NCBI GenBank assembly: GCA_018389105.1
Contig: JACATO010002450.1
Coordinates: forward strand, 1,310,501 to 1,374,500
Direction of reading: 5' to 3'
DNA length: 64,000 bases
Origin: Nautilus pompilius
Taxonomy: Eukaryota > Mollusca > Cephalopoda > Nautilida > Nautilidae
Part shown: one piece after another, positions 1 to 13,526 of the stretch
Numbering within the stretch: the stretch's first letter is position 1
Layout: every line of letters begins with the position of its first letter
Notes under the pieces: model-generated
Seen by the model: the letters and a program-made list of their open reading frames with translations, nothing else
What the model was told of the DNA's origin: nothing
Database searches by the model: none
Made by a program: the position numbers and the translations under genes

Positions 1-3000
1 CAAGCTGACAAGAAGGCTTTCAATACTAGCTGGTTAGTGTCATGATCATGACAGTCATTTGGCTATGGTAGCCATGGTTTTGATTGTTAGACTTTTATTA
101 CTACAATATTTCCATTCTGAATAGATACCACCCTCTTCGCTCATACTTACTACATTTTATAAATTTCATCCAGTCAGAAACTACCTAGCTTCCAGTTTTT
201 GTCTGGCATCTTTGATAGCTTCAATAGCATATAGGTAGCTAAATATGATCTCCATTGAGAGTAATATGCTAGCAAAAAGGTTAATAGTTATCTGTGATAC
301 AATAGAGCCCTATATGAAAAAGAAGAAAAAATAGCATGATTGATTTGAATAATTGTCAAAATTGTGCTTTAGACTTATTATCAGATATCCTTAAAACAAT
401 TTGTATTGTGAAATTAATTATTTATAATATAATGTATCTTTAAAACCTTAATATCCTAATTACAAATGCTAATTTAAAGGAAGATTATTTAGAGATTTAT
501 TTTCAAACTATGATTTTGTAGTCCAGGAAATGAGATGATTATATTTTTTATCAGTTAATATCTTCTACAGAAAGGAGAACTGTCATATTTTTAAGTTTTC
601 TAAATGCTTGTTGTGCTTATGTTTCTTGTTATAATTTTAATAACAGACAGCAGCTCTTCTTTGTTGATCACAGAAACAGCAGAAGAAAGATGGTTGTTGG
701 TTTTAAACAACTATATCTATCACTAATTAATTTCTTTTGCTATATCTTATTTTATAACTTTGATAAATTTTTTTTTTAATTGTTTAAAATGAAAAATTCC
801 TTTTAGTATATAATTATCTGTATAGTAATTAAAAGGATATATGCTTTTTCTGGCAAACAGTTTCCATTTTAATGACTTTGATTGAACAAAGAAGAGGAGG
901 GATATAAAATGAATGATTGATGGATACGGGAATAAGCAACTGAAAACTTAGTTTATGTTAAATCAGAAAGCGAGATTAATGAGTTATAGAGTATAGTTAG
1001 CACACTGTGAAAGAAACAAATGGTGTAGGCTAAAAATTGTATTGGTGGATATAAATGTTGAAGATTTATAATCTGTACATACCATCCACTGTTTAATGGA
1101 AATATGCAGATTTTTTGCAGCATCTGGAGAATTTTAAAAGACTGTTTTTGCAAAGTCATGCTTTTATAGACAATTAGTCATTTTTAATAAGTATCTAGGC
1201 ACACAAACAAAACCATTAAATTATTAGCAAAAATGTTCCTGATAGGTACTCACATTTTATTAATTACTTTTCATACCAGAAATGAAAATTCATTAACTCA
1301 TTAAATGTTAACAATAATTTTCTTTGCTGTAGTATATTTGTAAAGCATCAGTAACACTGCGTATACAATTCATTGTAATCAGTGATCTTAGATTCATTGT
1401 TGTAACACAGTCACAGAAAAGAAGGAAAATTTAAAATTTACAAGTGAATTATTTTGTATGGAAATATTTTTGTGTAGGTCTGTTTTAGAATTTTACACTT
1501 TACAACTATTTTTTCCACTATATTATTTTATTTTCCATCAATACCTTCCTCATGGCCATATGAAATTTTTGGATTGGCCAATAATCATGATGGTCTAAGT
1601 GTAAAATTATAGCATGCAACTACATGACCCAAAGGATGAAATTTTTTTTTAAAATGTCATTATTCCTTGTTTTCTTTATATGACAGAAACTCAGTGTTGA
1701 TAAAATAAAAGCAGATCTACTAGATATTTGTCATGTCTTTAACAGAAAATGAGAAATAGTATACAAATTTTGTGAAAACAAATAAAGCATGTTCAGTTTC
1801 CTATTTTGTAGTGTTATCAGAGAACAAATACATATTTGTACAGTACATTAATACCTGCCTACTTACCTTTGCATACTAATACATGCTACCCTGCTAAAGA
1901 TGCATAACTGTCATGCCAGTAAAGAGTGTAGAATACTTAAATGTGGATTGTCTGAATTTTTGAAAGGTTGAATTGTAAGACATCACCACACCTATGGTAG
2001 TGTAATATGTGAAATAAGAAAAAAATGACATATGTAAATGAAATTGTGGAAAAGTTCTTGGAAAATTCTTATACCATTGGGGATGCAGTACATTTAAAGT
2101 TATCAGAGTTTAACATGTATGTTTTCAACAGAGTTGTAGAAAGCATCTTAATGAAGAATTATTGAAGCATTTTATAAGTCGAAGGAGAGATGTTTAACTC
2201 AAAGTTTGTTTTATTTCACTGTAAAGAATGACATTGGTACATTAAAGTGCTATCTGGATAGGTAGAGTCTTGATATCAGATACCTGCTTGACTGAATACT
2301 TCAAAAAATTATGTAAAAACAATTCTAAGAGCCATGATGATCATTTTAGCAACAACCTGGTGTATTTCTCAATGCTTCTAGTCTTACCATTGCTAGTTTT
2401 GCACATCTTTTCTACTTCCATAGAATGAGTCATATTTTGAGTCTGACAAATATTTTTTGGAACCATCTAACCATACTTGTTCACAACTGCAAATACTGCA
2501 AAGCACTAGTGAAGTATGCTTCATTGCTTGGCAGCAGTTATTAAGATGACTGAGTTGGTTCTATATCCATATAAGGCATCTTATAATAGTATGCTGCTAA
2601 TTTGTCTAAATATATCTAGATGGGAAATCCATATTTCTAATAATTTTTAAAAGCATTTGAAGTAATAAAAAAAAATTAGTTTAGATTTACAAATACTAAA
2701 TGCAAAATAAGTACTATATATTTAATACTGACTTTTCAACATTTAACAATTAGTAGTTTCTACCCATACTGACCTGCTATTTCATTTTTATAATTTTTCT
2801 TCTTTTTTTCTATATGTCACTTTCTTTTTCCTTTATAGATTTCTTTTTATGAACTTGTGCTTTGGCAAAACAACTTCAGTAGTATGTTTTTTTGGCAAAA
2901 GCAACTTTTGACTGTACTAGTAGTATTTATTATTGTTTAAACCTAGAATCTCACTAGTATGGTGAAATAAAGGAAAAAATAAGTTTAATGATGGTTGCTA

Positions 3001-4803
3001 TTCCTCAATATATGTAATTAGAGAGTATTTGTGTATAGTTGAGCAGAAACTTCAAAATATAAAATTTATCACCAATTTTTAAATACTGATATTTTGCATT
3101 TAAACTATGTAAAGAAAGCCATGCATCATGGTTCAAAGTCTTTTTTATATGCTGTCAAAATATTTTCATTTCAGGTTGAAATGTTAATATGATCAAACCA
3201 TGAGAAAATCAATAATTTCACTTTAGTGTGTTATAAACATGTCAACATTACCAGAATCAGATTATTAATCCTACTATCTCAAATATTCATATCGCATCAT
3301 GGTGTCCTTCAGAAAACTACAAAAAATCTACTTAGAAACTTATACCATCCATATCTGATTATGAACCAGCACTGAGACATCAGTTTGTTTTAGTGATACA
3401 TATAACATTTTATCCATAGTTCCTACAGATAGTATTTTTTACTGACTACTCCCCTTTTTTATCATTGGCTGATGATATTTTTCATTATTACAACAATTTG
3501 GTGCCACTTTAGTCTATGATGATAAGCCACTGCATGTTCAACTTAACAAAATTTTGTTTTGGCTAATTTCTCTTTTAGGATAATCACCACTTCATGGATT
3601 ATTAATTTTGAACCTGAAATTTGTGTGTATGTGTGTGTGTGTGTGTTAATTAATTAATTTATTTATTTTATTTTAACTATAAAGACAAATAATTTTTGGA
3701 TAAATGTCATTCACAACATCTTTCTCTAATGTTAAAAACTATATGCTTAAGCAATTTCATAACTAAATGGCATTGCTTAGTTTTAAATATTATTGGCTAT
3801 TTGTGGATTATTCATAGTTTGACTTGTTTTTCAATGTTAATACAAATATTTAATACCTTTTATAAGAATAAACATGGAGTATGAAATAAAATTTGAGGTT
3901 GACTTATATGCCACAATATACAATAATTTGTTGGTTGCAAGGATAGGATAATCTTACAAAACCATTGAAATTAAACTTTTCCCTGTGTATTTTGTTTATT
4001 TTTAAAGGATATACATAAGCTACTGTCTTAGCAGTCATTGCTTATCTATAAACCAGGTGGTATAAATGGTCAGAAACATTTTTATTATGATGTGTGGCCA
4101 TTAATTTATTTTTTTTTTGATGACCTATCATGCTCATAAAACTATTAATTATTATTGAAATAGTAAAAGCTAGCCAAAAACAAAAATAAAAGCCAACTTT
4201 GTAATATACCAATATGTTGAATTTCTTGTATTCTTATCAAAGATAAGTTTCAGTAATGTCTATGGATATTTCTCTGAGATAGCTAAGCATCTCATGAAAT
4301 TTTACTTTTGGTGTTTCTGTTGCTACATGCTATTTTTTGGCCATTTTACATTTAAGAGAGACCATTTTCTTTTGCATAAAGACAAGCCTAGCTGCTTATT
4401 TAAATGCAAAAGTTAATACAAATAAAGATAACTAAAGTTTAGAAATTATTGAAAAGAATGAACCCAGATAAGGTACACAAAATGTTCTTGACTTGATATT
4501 TGTTTAGTAAGATGTTTATTTAAATAAAAACATTAAAATTTAAATAGTGAATTGAAAGAAGTAAATTCTGAAGGATACATTTATGTGGTTGGTTTCATTT
4601 CATTATAAATGAATGAATGTGACCAGCATAAATACAATTTACCTAGTGATTCAAAAGTATAATTTTCACATTTGGTACATACAGTGAACATTCTGTTGTT
4701 GTATTTTGTATTTGGATTATTTTTTTAAGAATTAAACCTTTTCTATACATTTTTTATCGAAATAATTTTAAAAAGTGACTTTATTTATTTATCTATCTTT
4801 AAG
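1..4803. other. A+T-rich stretch, probably intron
   Basis: No supportable gene. The sequence is low-complexity, A+T rich and full of stop codons in all frames. It lies directly upstream of an internal ankyrin exon that starts in the middle of a repeat, so at least part of it should be intron of that gene. I looked for an earlier ankyrin exon ending in phase 0 and found none. Confidence 0.6.
3631..3675. repeat. GT microsatellite followed by TTAA/TTTA repeats
   Basis: Eight GT units run directly into short TTAA and TTTA tandem units. This is a simple sequence repeat with no sign of function. Confidence 0.85.
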
Positions 4804-4932
4804 GCAGGTGCTCAGGTTGATTGTCATGATGTAAACAAGATGACAGCCTTGCACCAGGCATGTGCTAATACACAGGCAGGTACAGTGGAAGTCTTACTGC
4901 AGTACAAAGCTAATGTGGATGCCACAGATAAG
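4804..4932 (+). CDS. Ankyrin-repeat protein, internal exon A
   Basis: Internal exon of 129 nt, phase 0 at both ends. A pyrimidine-rich tract ending in TTTAAG precedes it and the donor GTAATA follows. It begins AGAQVDCHDVNKMTALHQAC and ends VEVLLQYKANVDATDK, which fits the ankyrin pattern: GA.VD..D at the end of one repeat, then TALH.AC, then VEVLL..KANVDA.DK. Ankyrin repeats are about 33-residue helix-turn-helix units that bind partner proteins. The exon starts inside a repeat, so an upstream exon is missing from the window. The reading continues without a gap into the exon at 13527. The parent protein cannot be named from three repeats. An alternative acceptor three or four bases downstream (GCAG) is possible but would disturb the phase or the repeat. 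Confidence 0.88.
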
Positions 4933-5481
4933 GTAATATATTTAATATTGGCTACTTATATTTTTTTTATTATTTCTTACACTGTTTTAAAAAAATACTT
5001 TTCCTGTTGCCTGGAAAATGTTGGAAAAAATTACAGTGGACATAAACAAACATTGACTATCTATAATTCTTTCTTGTCTTAATCCTTTGGCTCTTTGAAG
5101 TTCTCCTGTATATATCTTTTGAAAACATTCTAATAATTTGCTTTGTCAAAACTAATAAATAAACACAAAATTCAAGTATTCTTTATTTTTTCTTTCAATC
5201 TTGTACGTAAAACACTATTGCATAACAAAATTTCTGTATTATTTTTTCATAATTAATAAAATTATTAAGTTATCATCCACACACACACACATTATTATTT
5301 TTTTTTCAAACAACAGCAAGGAGACCTTGGCATTTGAACCTGTCCATCATTTTCATCATTAAATCATAAAACATCCCAACCAAAATTAATCTGCAACAGC
5401 TTTGAACATATCATATGTGATGAAACACCAATGTACAGAGATCATTGTTCACATGAAATCCACATTTATATGATATATATA
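4933..5481. other. Start of intron 1, A+T rich
   Basis: Intron sequence after the exon A donor. It holds a short CA run at 5279-5290 and nothing else I recognise. Confidence 0.6.
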
Positions 5482-6567
5482 CAGTATTGGAAATAATTGA
5501 GCAAACAGAGGGAAAAAAATAGTTTATAATACATATCACTTGATAGAATTGCATCTTATGTGTAAAAATTAAGTGGTTCATATTACAATAATGTGTTAAT
5601 ATATTACATTGTGATTGGTTGTCATACAAGCATTCAGAAAGTGTCACTTGCAGAAGGACTATCAAAATATAGGCAGTGGTATCCTGAGAATAAAGTATGT
5701 GACAAGAGCGTAGAAATCAAAGTCTTTGCTTGGAAGGCTACTCCGTGTGGAAGATTGCAACCCAATATTTTCTGAAGGAGCTGTATGCATGTATTCTTCT
5801 GGGGGAAGAAGCCCAAAATCTCCAAAGGTGATGTTAAGTATCTCAGGATATGTTCTCTATGTGATAAGCAATAATCCAGAACAAATCTTGTGAATGACTA
5901 GCTGCAACAAATGTTAACATTTCTTTAAGGTATCATTAGCATGAAGGGATCTCAGTGGATGTGTAACTGCTGAAAAATCTTTGCTGAAGAGAAGCAACCA
6001 AATTGGGCTGACCACTCCTGGAAAAACATGCTCTTTACAGATGAGTCCATTTTTTAGCTGTTTGTCAATGATCACTGGCAGTTTTTTTGAAGGCAGACTG
6101 GTCAGTGTACAACAGATACAGTGAAGTATGGGTGTGGATCAATACAAGTGTGGAGCTACACATCAATCATCAACATCAAAGATTTACATAAAACTAAAGG
6201 TACATTGGCTGCAGACAGATACAGGCAGGTTCTCACCCAGTATGCCATTCTCTTCAGAAGACATTTCATTGAGCAAGGATTCATCTTCTAATGTGACAAT
6301 GACCCAAAGCATACAGTCAATGTGGTGGAAAACTATTTGAACAAAGATACTTTGCTTTGCTCAAATTCCTGATATGAACATTATTGAGGTAATATGGGAT
6401 TATATGGTTGCTGAGAAACTCAAATGGCAACAAAACACCTTGGTTGAAAATACTAATGCACTGTACAATGCATTCATTTTGTTTTTGTATATTTTCTGTA
6501 ATAATGCAGTATGTATGTATTATATACATCTTTCAGTTGCAATTACTCCTTATTTGTGGATATACTG
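5482..6567 (+). mobile_element. Degenerate Tc1-like transposon relic
   Basis: Decayed DD34E-type transposase read on the + strand through many stops and frame changes. The first catalytic aspartate lies in LFTDESIF near 6040. Next comes a W/R-Q-T-G strand and a TVKYG segment near 6120, then ADRYRQVLTQYAI near 6220. The second aspartate is in CDNDPKHTV near 6295. The glutamate is in PDMNIIEVIWDYM near 6385. These motifs in this order are typical of Tc1/mariner transposases, which cut and paste DNA at TA sites. The spacing between the last two acidic residues is shorter than usual, so a small deletion is likely there. A TA followed by CAGTATTGGAAATAATTGAG at 5482 is a plausible left end. The right end near 6567 is only tentatively matched (ATACTG). 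Confidence 0.75.
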
Positions 6568-9500
6568 TGTGCTTCCATAATTATTTCAAATACTTTGTGT
6601 GTATATATATATATATATTTACATTGTCTGTGTTATATGTAAGTCCTTGTGTTCAACAATACAATAGTTGTATTTTGTATTGTCATATTATATATATTCC
6701 AGCATTTATTTTTATAATAATGGGTTCAAAAAATAACTTTTGTGTTGGAGATATGCCTTTTATTCATAAATTTTTTTTTTAAATTTTGACTAAACTTTAG
6801 TTTAATTATATATATAATTTACAATTACAACAATAACAATAAAGCAAATGGAAGTTTCAAACCAATATAGTTCATTTCTAACAACAAAAATATTCAAACA
6901 ATGGAACCATATTAAAACAATAAATGGGTTTGTAAAGAACTTTGAATTTGATGAAAGGAAAGTGTTGATATTTCAAAAAATGTAAATTGACATGGGTTCC
7001 ATAATTCTCAAACTAAAGTTATTAGAGAACCTGACCAAAATCTTCACCTCATCCAGTTGAAACTTTTATAAAGTACAGGCAAAATGGTTAAGTAATTCTA
7101 AACCTTTATTCCCTAACAGATTCCTTGTTGACCTGCTCAGTTATACACTAAATTATCTTTTCAGTATATGCAAAACTCTAGTTCTAACATTAATCTTTAT
7201 GTACTATTTGCAAATTTCCAGGATTGGTAATTCAATCCTTGAAAAAAAAAAAACCATCTTACTCTCTTGTTTTGAAACAAAACTTTCAGAAAAATCTGTG
7301 GAATTCTTTGTAGTGTTCATTTATTGTTGTTTTTTTAATCTTAGGATTTTAATACTTTTACAAGGGTAACAAAAGATATATATTTTAAAAAAATCTGGCT
7401 TGAAATGATCATCTTGTTAAATACTTTGTACACAACAGCCTATAAAGAAAAGTAAAATCTCTTTAGCATTTCAGTAGAGTGGTTATCTAGATAACTGCTT
7501 TAAAATACAGTCTAAGTTATTTGTACCTTTACCAAGTTTTTAGAACTGTGGTTTATTATTGGTGATTTTGTTTTGTGGTTGAAGATAATAATGTCTAAAA
7601 TTATAGCTGTAGTTTCATTTTGTTGTTTCACTTTGAATTTAAATTATATTTTCTCACAGTGATTAATTATATAATTAGAATAGATACTCAGTGCTATGTA
7701 CATACAAACATAGTTGTTTGGAAATTACTGACAAATATGGAACAAGAAAAATGTTTAGGATGAACAGTGATCATCAGGTGTTATGTAATCTGGATCTCAT
7801 TAAATTTTGTAGTATTGATTTTAAAAATCACTAAGGTTTGAGGCAGTAGATCAGGGTGAGGTTGGAATGGAGAGTTTTAGGAATTAATCAGAGATCTCAG
7901 GTCTATAATAGTTGTCGGGTTTTTTGAAAGAGAACACATTAAGGAAAAAGAAAAGAAAATTTGTTATTTCAGTTTTCAAAAATTTTATTTAACAAAAGCT
8001 GAGTTTGGTTGTCTTTTTTGTTTGTTTTATTATTTCAGGTTTTGTCAGTAATTTGAAAGCACATTGATGGCAATAAATTTTTGCAACCTTTTTTACTTGC
8101 TTTTTGATTCTTAGTTTTTGTTGCTTTTTGTATTTGTAGTTTATTACAAGTTTTTTAAGTGAAGTCAAAGTTCAGAAATTAGACAGTAAAAATCTATTAC
8201 TAAAAAACTAAGACATTTTGTAGATTTGAAGCAAAGTTCTTTTTCAAAATCAATTACATCATTATGTATATAGTAGAATTAAAATTAAATAACTTATTAT
8301 CCATAATTTTAAACTAACGTACTTTACAATTCAAATTTTCTCTGTATAGATGTGATTGACCTTTATTTCAGACTAAATTTTCATAACAAAGTGACAAGGA
8401 AATTTATTTTATACTTCTTGAATGTTACATTTACTAAAAATATGGCTATTGAAAATTAGTTTCTTCATATATAAGCATCATTTATGGTGAATGTTTATTT
8501 GAAAATGGATATTCTGCAATTCCCTGTTTTCCTGGTAATTGATGCCCTAGCTTGATTCTCTCTGGGCACTCTATGATAGAATTCTACTCCCATGTAAGAC
8601 CCTTGTCAATTATGATTAGATAGGGAACTGTGCTATTTGTTTGATTATGTCTAATTTTCCTGTGGGTTCTCTTTGCTGAAATGTTTGAAATTATTTCAAA
8701 GCTACTTACTGTGTAATCAAAAGCATAATCTTTTTATTCTAATGAGATATTTGGCTTACTTTATTTTAATTTTAGGTTTTAATTTGTTGCTTTTAGTATT
8801 ATTTGAATGACATTCAAATAAGTATCTTCAATTAATTTAGCCCTTTATTTACCTAAAGTCACCAAGAGTACATAATCTAACTTCTTAAGGATACTTTTAT
8901 GATAGATCATTAAGCCAAAACTTTTTATGTTAAACATAACTTCATGAAAATCTTGAATATGATTTTTATGCTTTCAACTTTTCTTTCAAATAAAATAATT
9001 TAAGTATCTGGCTATTCTGAAAACTGTAAGTTAGTTTCTCTTACATAAATGCAGCAATTGTTATGGGTTAATAGGTTTTATTTAGTCTAAGAAATATACT
9101 GTAAAAACTAACCTATAAACAATCATAGAGTGCCAGTATATAACTCAAGTCATATTCTCTATAAAGCTCTTGTGTATGTATAGCTGATGGTCTCAAATAT
9201 GCGATTGTGAATATTGTTTGTTATGGTAATTAGTTCTGACTATAATCAACTGGTTTAGAAGTATCTCTCATCATTTTTTCTGTTTCTGGTTGTCAGGTTG
9301 GTATTTCATTTAATGCTGATTCTGTCCATTTGAGACAGCATTGCCTACATGCATTATTGTTTTAAATATACATACATCTCTTTGGTTCTATTTCTTTATT
9401 ATTTTGTATAATTTAAGAAATTTTTTTTTACTATCTTCTCAATATTTTTTAAAACTTTTCTTTAAAATTAAATTTTTGGGTTATATTTCCTTTTTGTTAT

Positions 9501-10055
9501 CATCATTCATAAAAGTACCAAGTACACAGCAGGTTATTTAAAGAATTTAAGTTGTAAGTTGTTTTAATGTTAATAACTATTGTTTTTCACTATAATTCAT
9601 TTAAACCAGTAACTAATCAAATAAAAATGACATTGGATCAACATGGTTCTCTTGTTTGGCTAATTTATCTTGGTTAAAGGCTACAATTAGGTTTCTACCC
9701 CTTGATGTATTTGGGCTATGTATTTAGTAGATACGCTAGTTTGTCTGTTGATTTTTAGGTAGTGCTTTCCTTCTACTATTGTTCATGAGTTCCAGTAGGG
9801 TTTTCTAAACAGTTTGTCCTTTGAGATGCCTATGATCTCAGAGCCACCAATCATGGATTCTGTGAGGAATCTATGAATATAAAGGAACAAAAAAAAAAAA
9901 AAACCTTTGAGAAAGGGAAAGTAAACTCATACTTGAATAGTAACTCATTCAGATACGTGATCCAAATTCTGTGTTCTTATCTTGTCAGGGATCTTGACAT
10001 TGGAATAGGTACTAAGACATTTTAATAGAATGTTTTGAAAAAGGACAGATCTTTT
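6568..10055. other. A+T-rich intron, no gene
   Basis: No coding or repeat family recognised. It contains a short TA run near 6602-6618 and many homopolymer tracts. Open frames here, including one of 124 codons at 6408-6782, are compositionally low-complexity and overlap the Tc1 relic. Confidence 0.55.
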
Positions 10056-10074
10056 TGTGTGTGTGTGTGTGTGT
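10056..10074. repeat. GT microsatellite
   Basis: Uninterrupted GT run that abuts the first 510-bp repeat unit. It may have seeded the repeat or be its degenerate head. Confidence 0.85.
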
Positions 10075-10580
10075 TTTGATGTGTGTATGTGCAAGTGTAA
10101 AGTTTGTGTATGTGTGTGTATCTCCGAAAAGAAGGGTGTGGAGAGGCCGTAACCTCTGTTGGAGCTAACTCTGTGTGAAGGCCAGAAATGGCTGGCTGGA
10201 GGTGCCGAAGCACCTCATAGAGATGCCAAAGCATCCCAAGTTAGTGGAAAGCCAAAGCTTCATTGAGATGGATCGCTTCCCCAGCCAAAAACCTCTAAGG
10301 AAAAAATGCCTCAGCAGGTCAGGTCTGAAAATCGGTCCCAGCGTGCCTAACCCTTCAAGCCAAAGAGGTAGGCCAAGGGCAGAAAGCATCCCCCACCACC
10401 ATTTTTTTCAAGCAGGGCACTTTCCGTCTGCGACGGTAAAATGGAGTACTCGTCCCCCACCCTCCAGGGCTAAATCCAAGTGACCACACCCAAAAAGGGT
10501 ATGTCACCTGGTCGGTACCCTAAATGAAGGGCTAAGGACACGATGTCCCGTAACCATTGCCTTTTTTAAATATATATATT
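10071..10580 (+). repeat. Tandem repeat, unit 1 (about 510 bp), unclassified
   Basis: This unit and the next share, in the same order, GTGTATGTGCAAG, GTAAAGTTTGTGTATGTG, TATCTCCGAA, GAGAGGCCG, AACCTCT, GCCGAAGCACCTCAT, GCCAAAGCATCCCA, GTTAGTGGAA, GGATCGCTTCCCCA and TTTTTTCAAGCAGGG. It is visibly richer in G+C than its surroundings. Open frames of about 100 codons occur on both strands but show no domain I recognise. Neither target duplications nor terminal repeats are clear. Confidence 0.85.
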
Positions 10581-10980
10581 GTGTTGTAATGCGTGTATGT
10601 GCAAGGGTAAAGTTTGTGTATGTGTATGTATCTCCGAAGAGAAGGATGCGGGAGAGGCCGAAACCTCTAGTGGAGCAAGCTTCTGGTGAAGGCCAAAATG
10701 GCCGGGTGGAGGCGCCGAAGCACCTCATGTTGCTGGCCATAAAATGACCGGAGTTAGGCACGCCAAAGCATCCCATGTTAGTGGAAGCAAAAGCTTCAAT
10801 CGGAGTGAACTCCATTTGGGAAGGATCGCTTCCCCATCCAAAAACCTATCCTGGGGGGGAAAAAAGCCTCAGCACGTCAGATCCGAAAATCGGTCCTGAC
10901 ATGGCTAACCTTTCCAGCCAGATAGGCAGGCCGAGGGCAAAAAGCGTCCCTTGCCCCCACTTTTTTCAAGCAGGGGACTT
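10581..10980 (+). repeat. Tandem repeat, unit 2 (truncated), unclassified
   Basis: Second copy of the unit at 10071, offset by about 510 bp. Similarity stops near CAAGCAGGGGACTT, so about the last 100 bp of unit 1 are absent. Small indels separate the two copies, including an insertion near 10725-10760, which suggests an old duplication rather than a recent one. Confidence 0.82.
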
Positions 10981-12485
10981 AGCTCTTGTGTAAAGTTGCA
11001 TGTGTATGTAATTTAACTAGATTAGTTCCATGTTCTACCATCGTACCTGTTATAAGTAAGTTTTATTCTTCATTTATGAAAGTTTGTGAAAGAGACTATA
11101 GTAGTAGCTGGTCACCCAACTCCTTCCTGAAGGCAGGTGAGCTGTGATTTACCCAAGTGTTTGCCTTTGCACTGTTTCCTTACATTTTTAAACAAAAAAA
11201 AAAAGCATTAACAATCATTACATCAATCATGGCTTTTATCTAAAATTTTGGCTATCAATTGCCATGATTAAACAACATGTTTGGTTTTTTTTTGTTTTCT
11301 AAAGAATGATAAGTGTTCCAAAAGTCATCAAATGACTGTGAAATAACTTTTAGGGTAAATAATCTATATCTGAGAATTTTTCATGAATGAAAATGAGTAA
11401 TATATGGTTTTTAATATATTGTTTAGCCTATTTTGTAACCTACTTTGGCAATCTTATTTTATTTAGGGTTCTTACTAAAATATGTGGCAGATCAGTATAG
11501 GTTATTTCTTTATTAAATACTTTATTCAGATAAAAAATTTCCAATGCAACCTTTAATTTTGACTTTTTAAACATGCCCAAATTTTCATAAACAGTACTCT
11601 AGCTATCATTGGAAGTACTGTAGCAGAGAGGAAGAAAAATAAATTTTGCAGATAGCTGTATCTTAATATTTTAATACATTAAAAAAAGAAGCTAATATAC
11701 AGTTTAGTTGATATGTTTTTCAAACTAATGATCTTCCTTAGCACTTTAAACACTACAAATTACTCATCATTAAAGTGAACATTTCCATTGTTAACCAAAT
11801 AGGAAATAGGAAAATCACAAGATATCAAGGTGCTAACAGAAGGTTGTTTGAAATTGTACTTCGTACCTAATTGGTGCAAATTGACTCCATTGTGAAGGTG
11901 TGACAATCAACCTTTAACAGTTGATAGAGCCTCCGTGCAGCGAGGTCAAAATGCTGGTGAGCCTCCACTGATACCAATACTGCTGCCTCCTCTCCCATCT
12001 ATAACTGCACATTTCTGGAATAGACCATATACTACAGACAGTTTTTTTAATTATTATTTTTGCTTTTGGAAAAGTATTTTTTGAAATACCACTGTATATT
12101 AAAATTGATAATTTTAAGGTTACCAAACCTGGCACAATTTTTTTTCAACTTAATCATGTGTAAAACAGTTATTTTCATCATCATCTTATTCATTTTTTAA
12201 ATTATTAATTCTACCATTTGGGGAGCATTGTATATATACTAGCTCTATAGTGTGATCTTTTATTAAGCATCATCATTAGGTGCCATCCCAGAATTGGGAG
12301 TCATGAATCTTGAATCATGAATGATTCAAGATAGGCTAAGGAGAAAGGGTACTTGCATGGTGGGCTCCCATAATTCTTCCACATCAAGTGTTGTTGAAAG
12401 GAACTCTAGCCCTTTTTTTCCAAAAATTAAATTACAAAAATTGTTTATTTTTAGATGTGGGAGAAAGCCAGAATCTCTGAAGGAA
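10981..12485. other. Intron, mostly unassigned
   Basis: Downstream of the tandem repeat a motif GTAGCTGGTCACCCAACTCC lies at 11103-11122. It shares 13 bases (ACCCAACTCCTTC) with the GC-rich segment near 15885. The stretch 11910-12010 has CCTCTCCCATCTATAA, like the 3' half of the SINE copies listed below, but I could not see a tRNA-like head. The rest is A+T rich. Confidence 0.45.
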
Positions 12486-12489
12486 ACTT

Positions 12490-12605
12490 ACATGGCCAGC
12501 TGGTGAACAAGAGTGAGAAGAAACCAAGAGAGTTACAGAGTGAATTGAGCTCACATCATTGAACTTAGAATTCCAGCAGACTAATCACTAGATTGCCTCA
12601 CCACT
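12490..12605 (-). repeat. tRNA-derived SINE copy
   Basis: On the minus strand the segment reads TAGTGATTAGTCTGCTGGAA, then GAGCTCAATTCAC, then a TCTCACTC..TTCACCAG tail. The first resembles a degenerate pol III box A region and the second a box B. The same layout occurs at 57570, 59379 and 61664. The copies differ strongly, so this is an old family. Ends are approximate. Confidence 0.6.
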
Positions 12606-13526
12606 GTATTTAACATTAACCATAAATCACCAAATCATTGTTATATGATGTTAGCTGACATTCTTTTGGTTGGCTGGTCCTGCTTTTGCAGATAATTATT
12701 GTGGGGATACAGTAACTCCCACCACTAAATAATCATCTGAATCAATCAGTTCATTGAATAACTGGATTTCTCACAAATGACTACAGATGATGCTTGTGGA
12801 CAGGATTTGACTTAAGCTCATCAATATCACTTTTTTGTGAAATGATGTTTCTTCTGATATGTAATTGTCTAGATATTGTTGTCTTTCTTTTCTGCTGCCT
12901 GTTTTAACAATATGCAAAATGGATCATTCCTATTCTACAACATTTGCAAGTGGCTTCAAATCTTGTGACTTGATACCTTAAGGCTTTTTCTTGTGTAATA
13001 TCACTGTATGCTGAAAAATCAAGCACCATTGTTAAATGCAAACAAAATATACAAGATGCATGGAATCAGTCCTAAACTGTACAAAAGTGTGTTTTTTTTC
13101 TTTAAGCATGCAGGAATAAGAATGCTTGGAGAAAATGGGAAACGAGTTGCTTGAATGTCTTATGCCTGTTTTCTTGATATGACAGTGTCTACATTTTATG
13201 TTATAATATAAATGCAGACTAAGAAAAATGTGAAATCAACTTCCTGTGTTATTTTGCTACTGAAATATGAACATTCAAGTCTGATTAATTATTGAACACC
13301 TATACTATTTAAAGTACCCATATTTTGGGAAACCTTGAAATTTTTTAAAAAAAATTTTCTTTAGCAAACAAAGATTTCCTTAAACATTTTCTCTGAAGTA
13401 TTTTGAGCTTTTTTCTTTATCCTTTTTCTTGAATTGTTTAAAGGATTAATGGGAAAAAATTATAGTGGATGGTTGATGGTTTTGACAAATACTGAACATT
13501 AAATTATTACTTTCTTTTCTTCACAG
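12606..13526. other. End of intron 1, A+T rich
   Basis: Ends in a clear polypyrimidine tract and acceptor (TTTCTTTTCTTCACAG) for the ankyrin exon at 13527. Nothing else recognised. Confidence 0.6.

Noticed and set aside
1-32. Possible end of an ankyrin exon before a GTTAGT donor
   Set aside because: The frame needed to join exon A (phase 0) contains a stop, and the residues do not look like an ankyrin repeat.
6408-6782. 124-codon + strand open frame
   Set aside because: Hydrophobic low-complexity translation of A+T-rich DNA that overlaps the Tc1 relic; no domain or conserved motif.
10175-10815. Open frames of about 100 codons on both strands in the tandem repeat
   Set aside because: Frames on opposite strands arise from the GC-richer repeat and are not kept in matching frame between the two units.
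11900-12010. SINE copy with CCTCTCCCATCTATAA
   Set aside because: Only the tail-like words match; no tRNA-like head was visible, so it is mentioned in the stretch note but not called.
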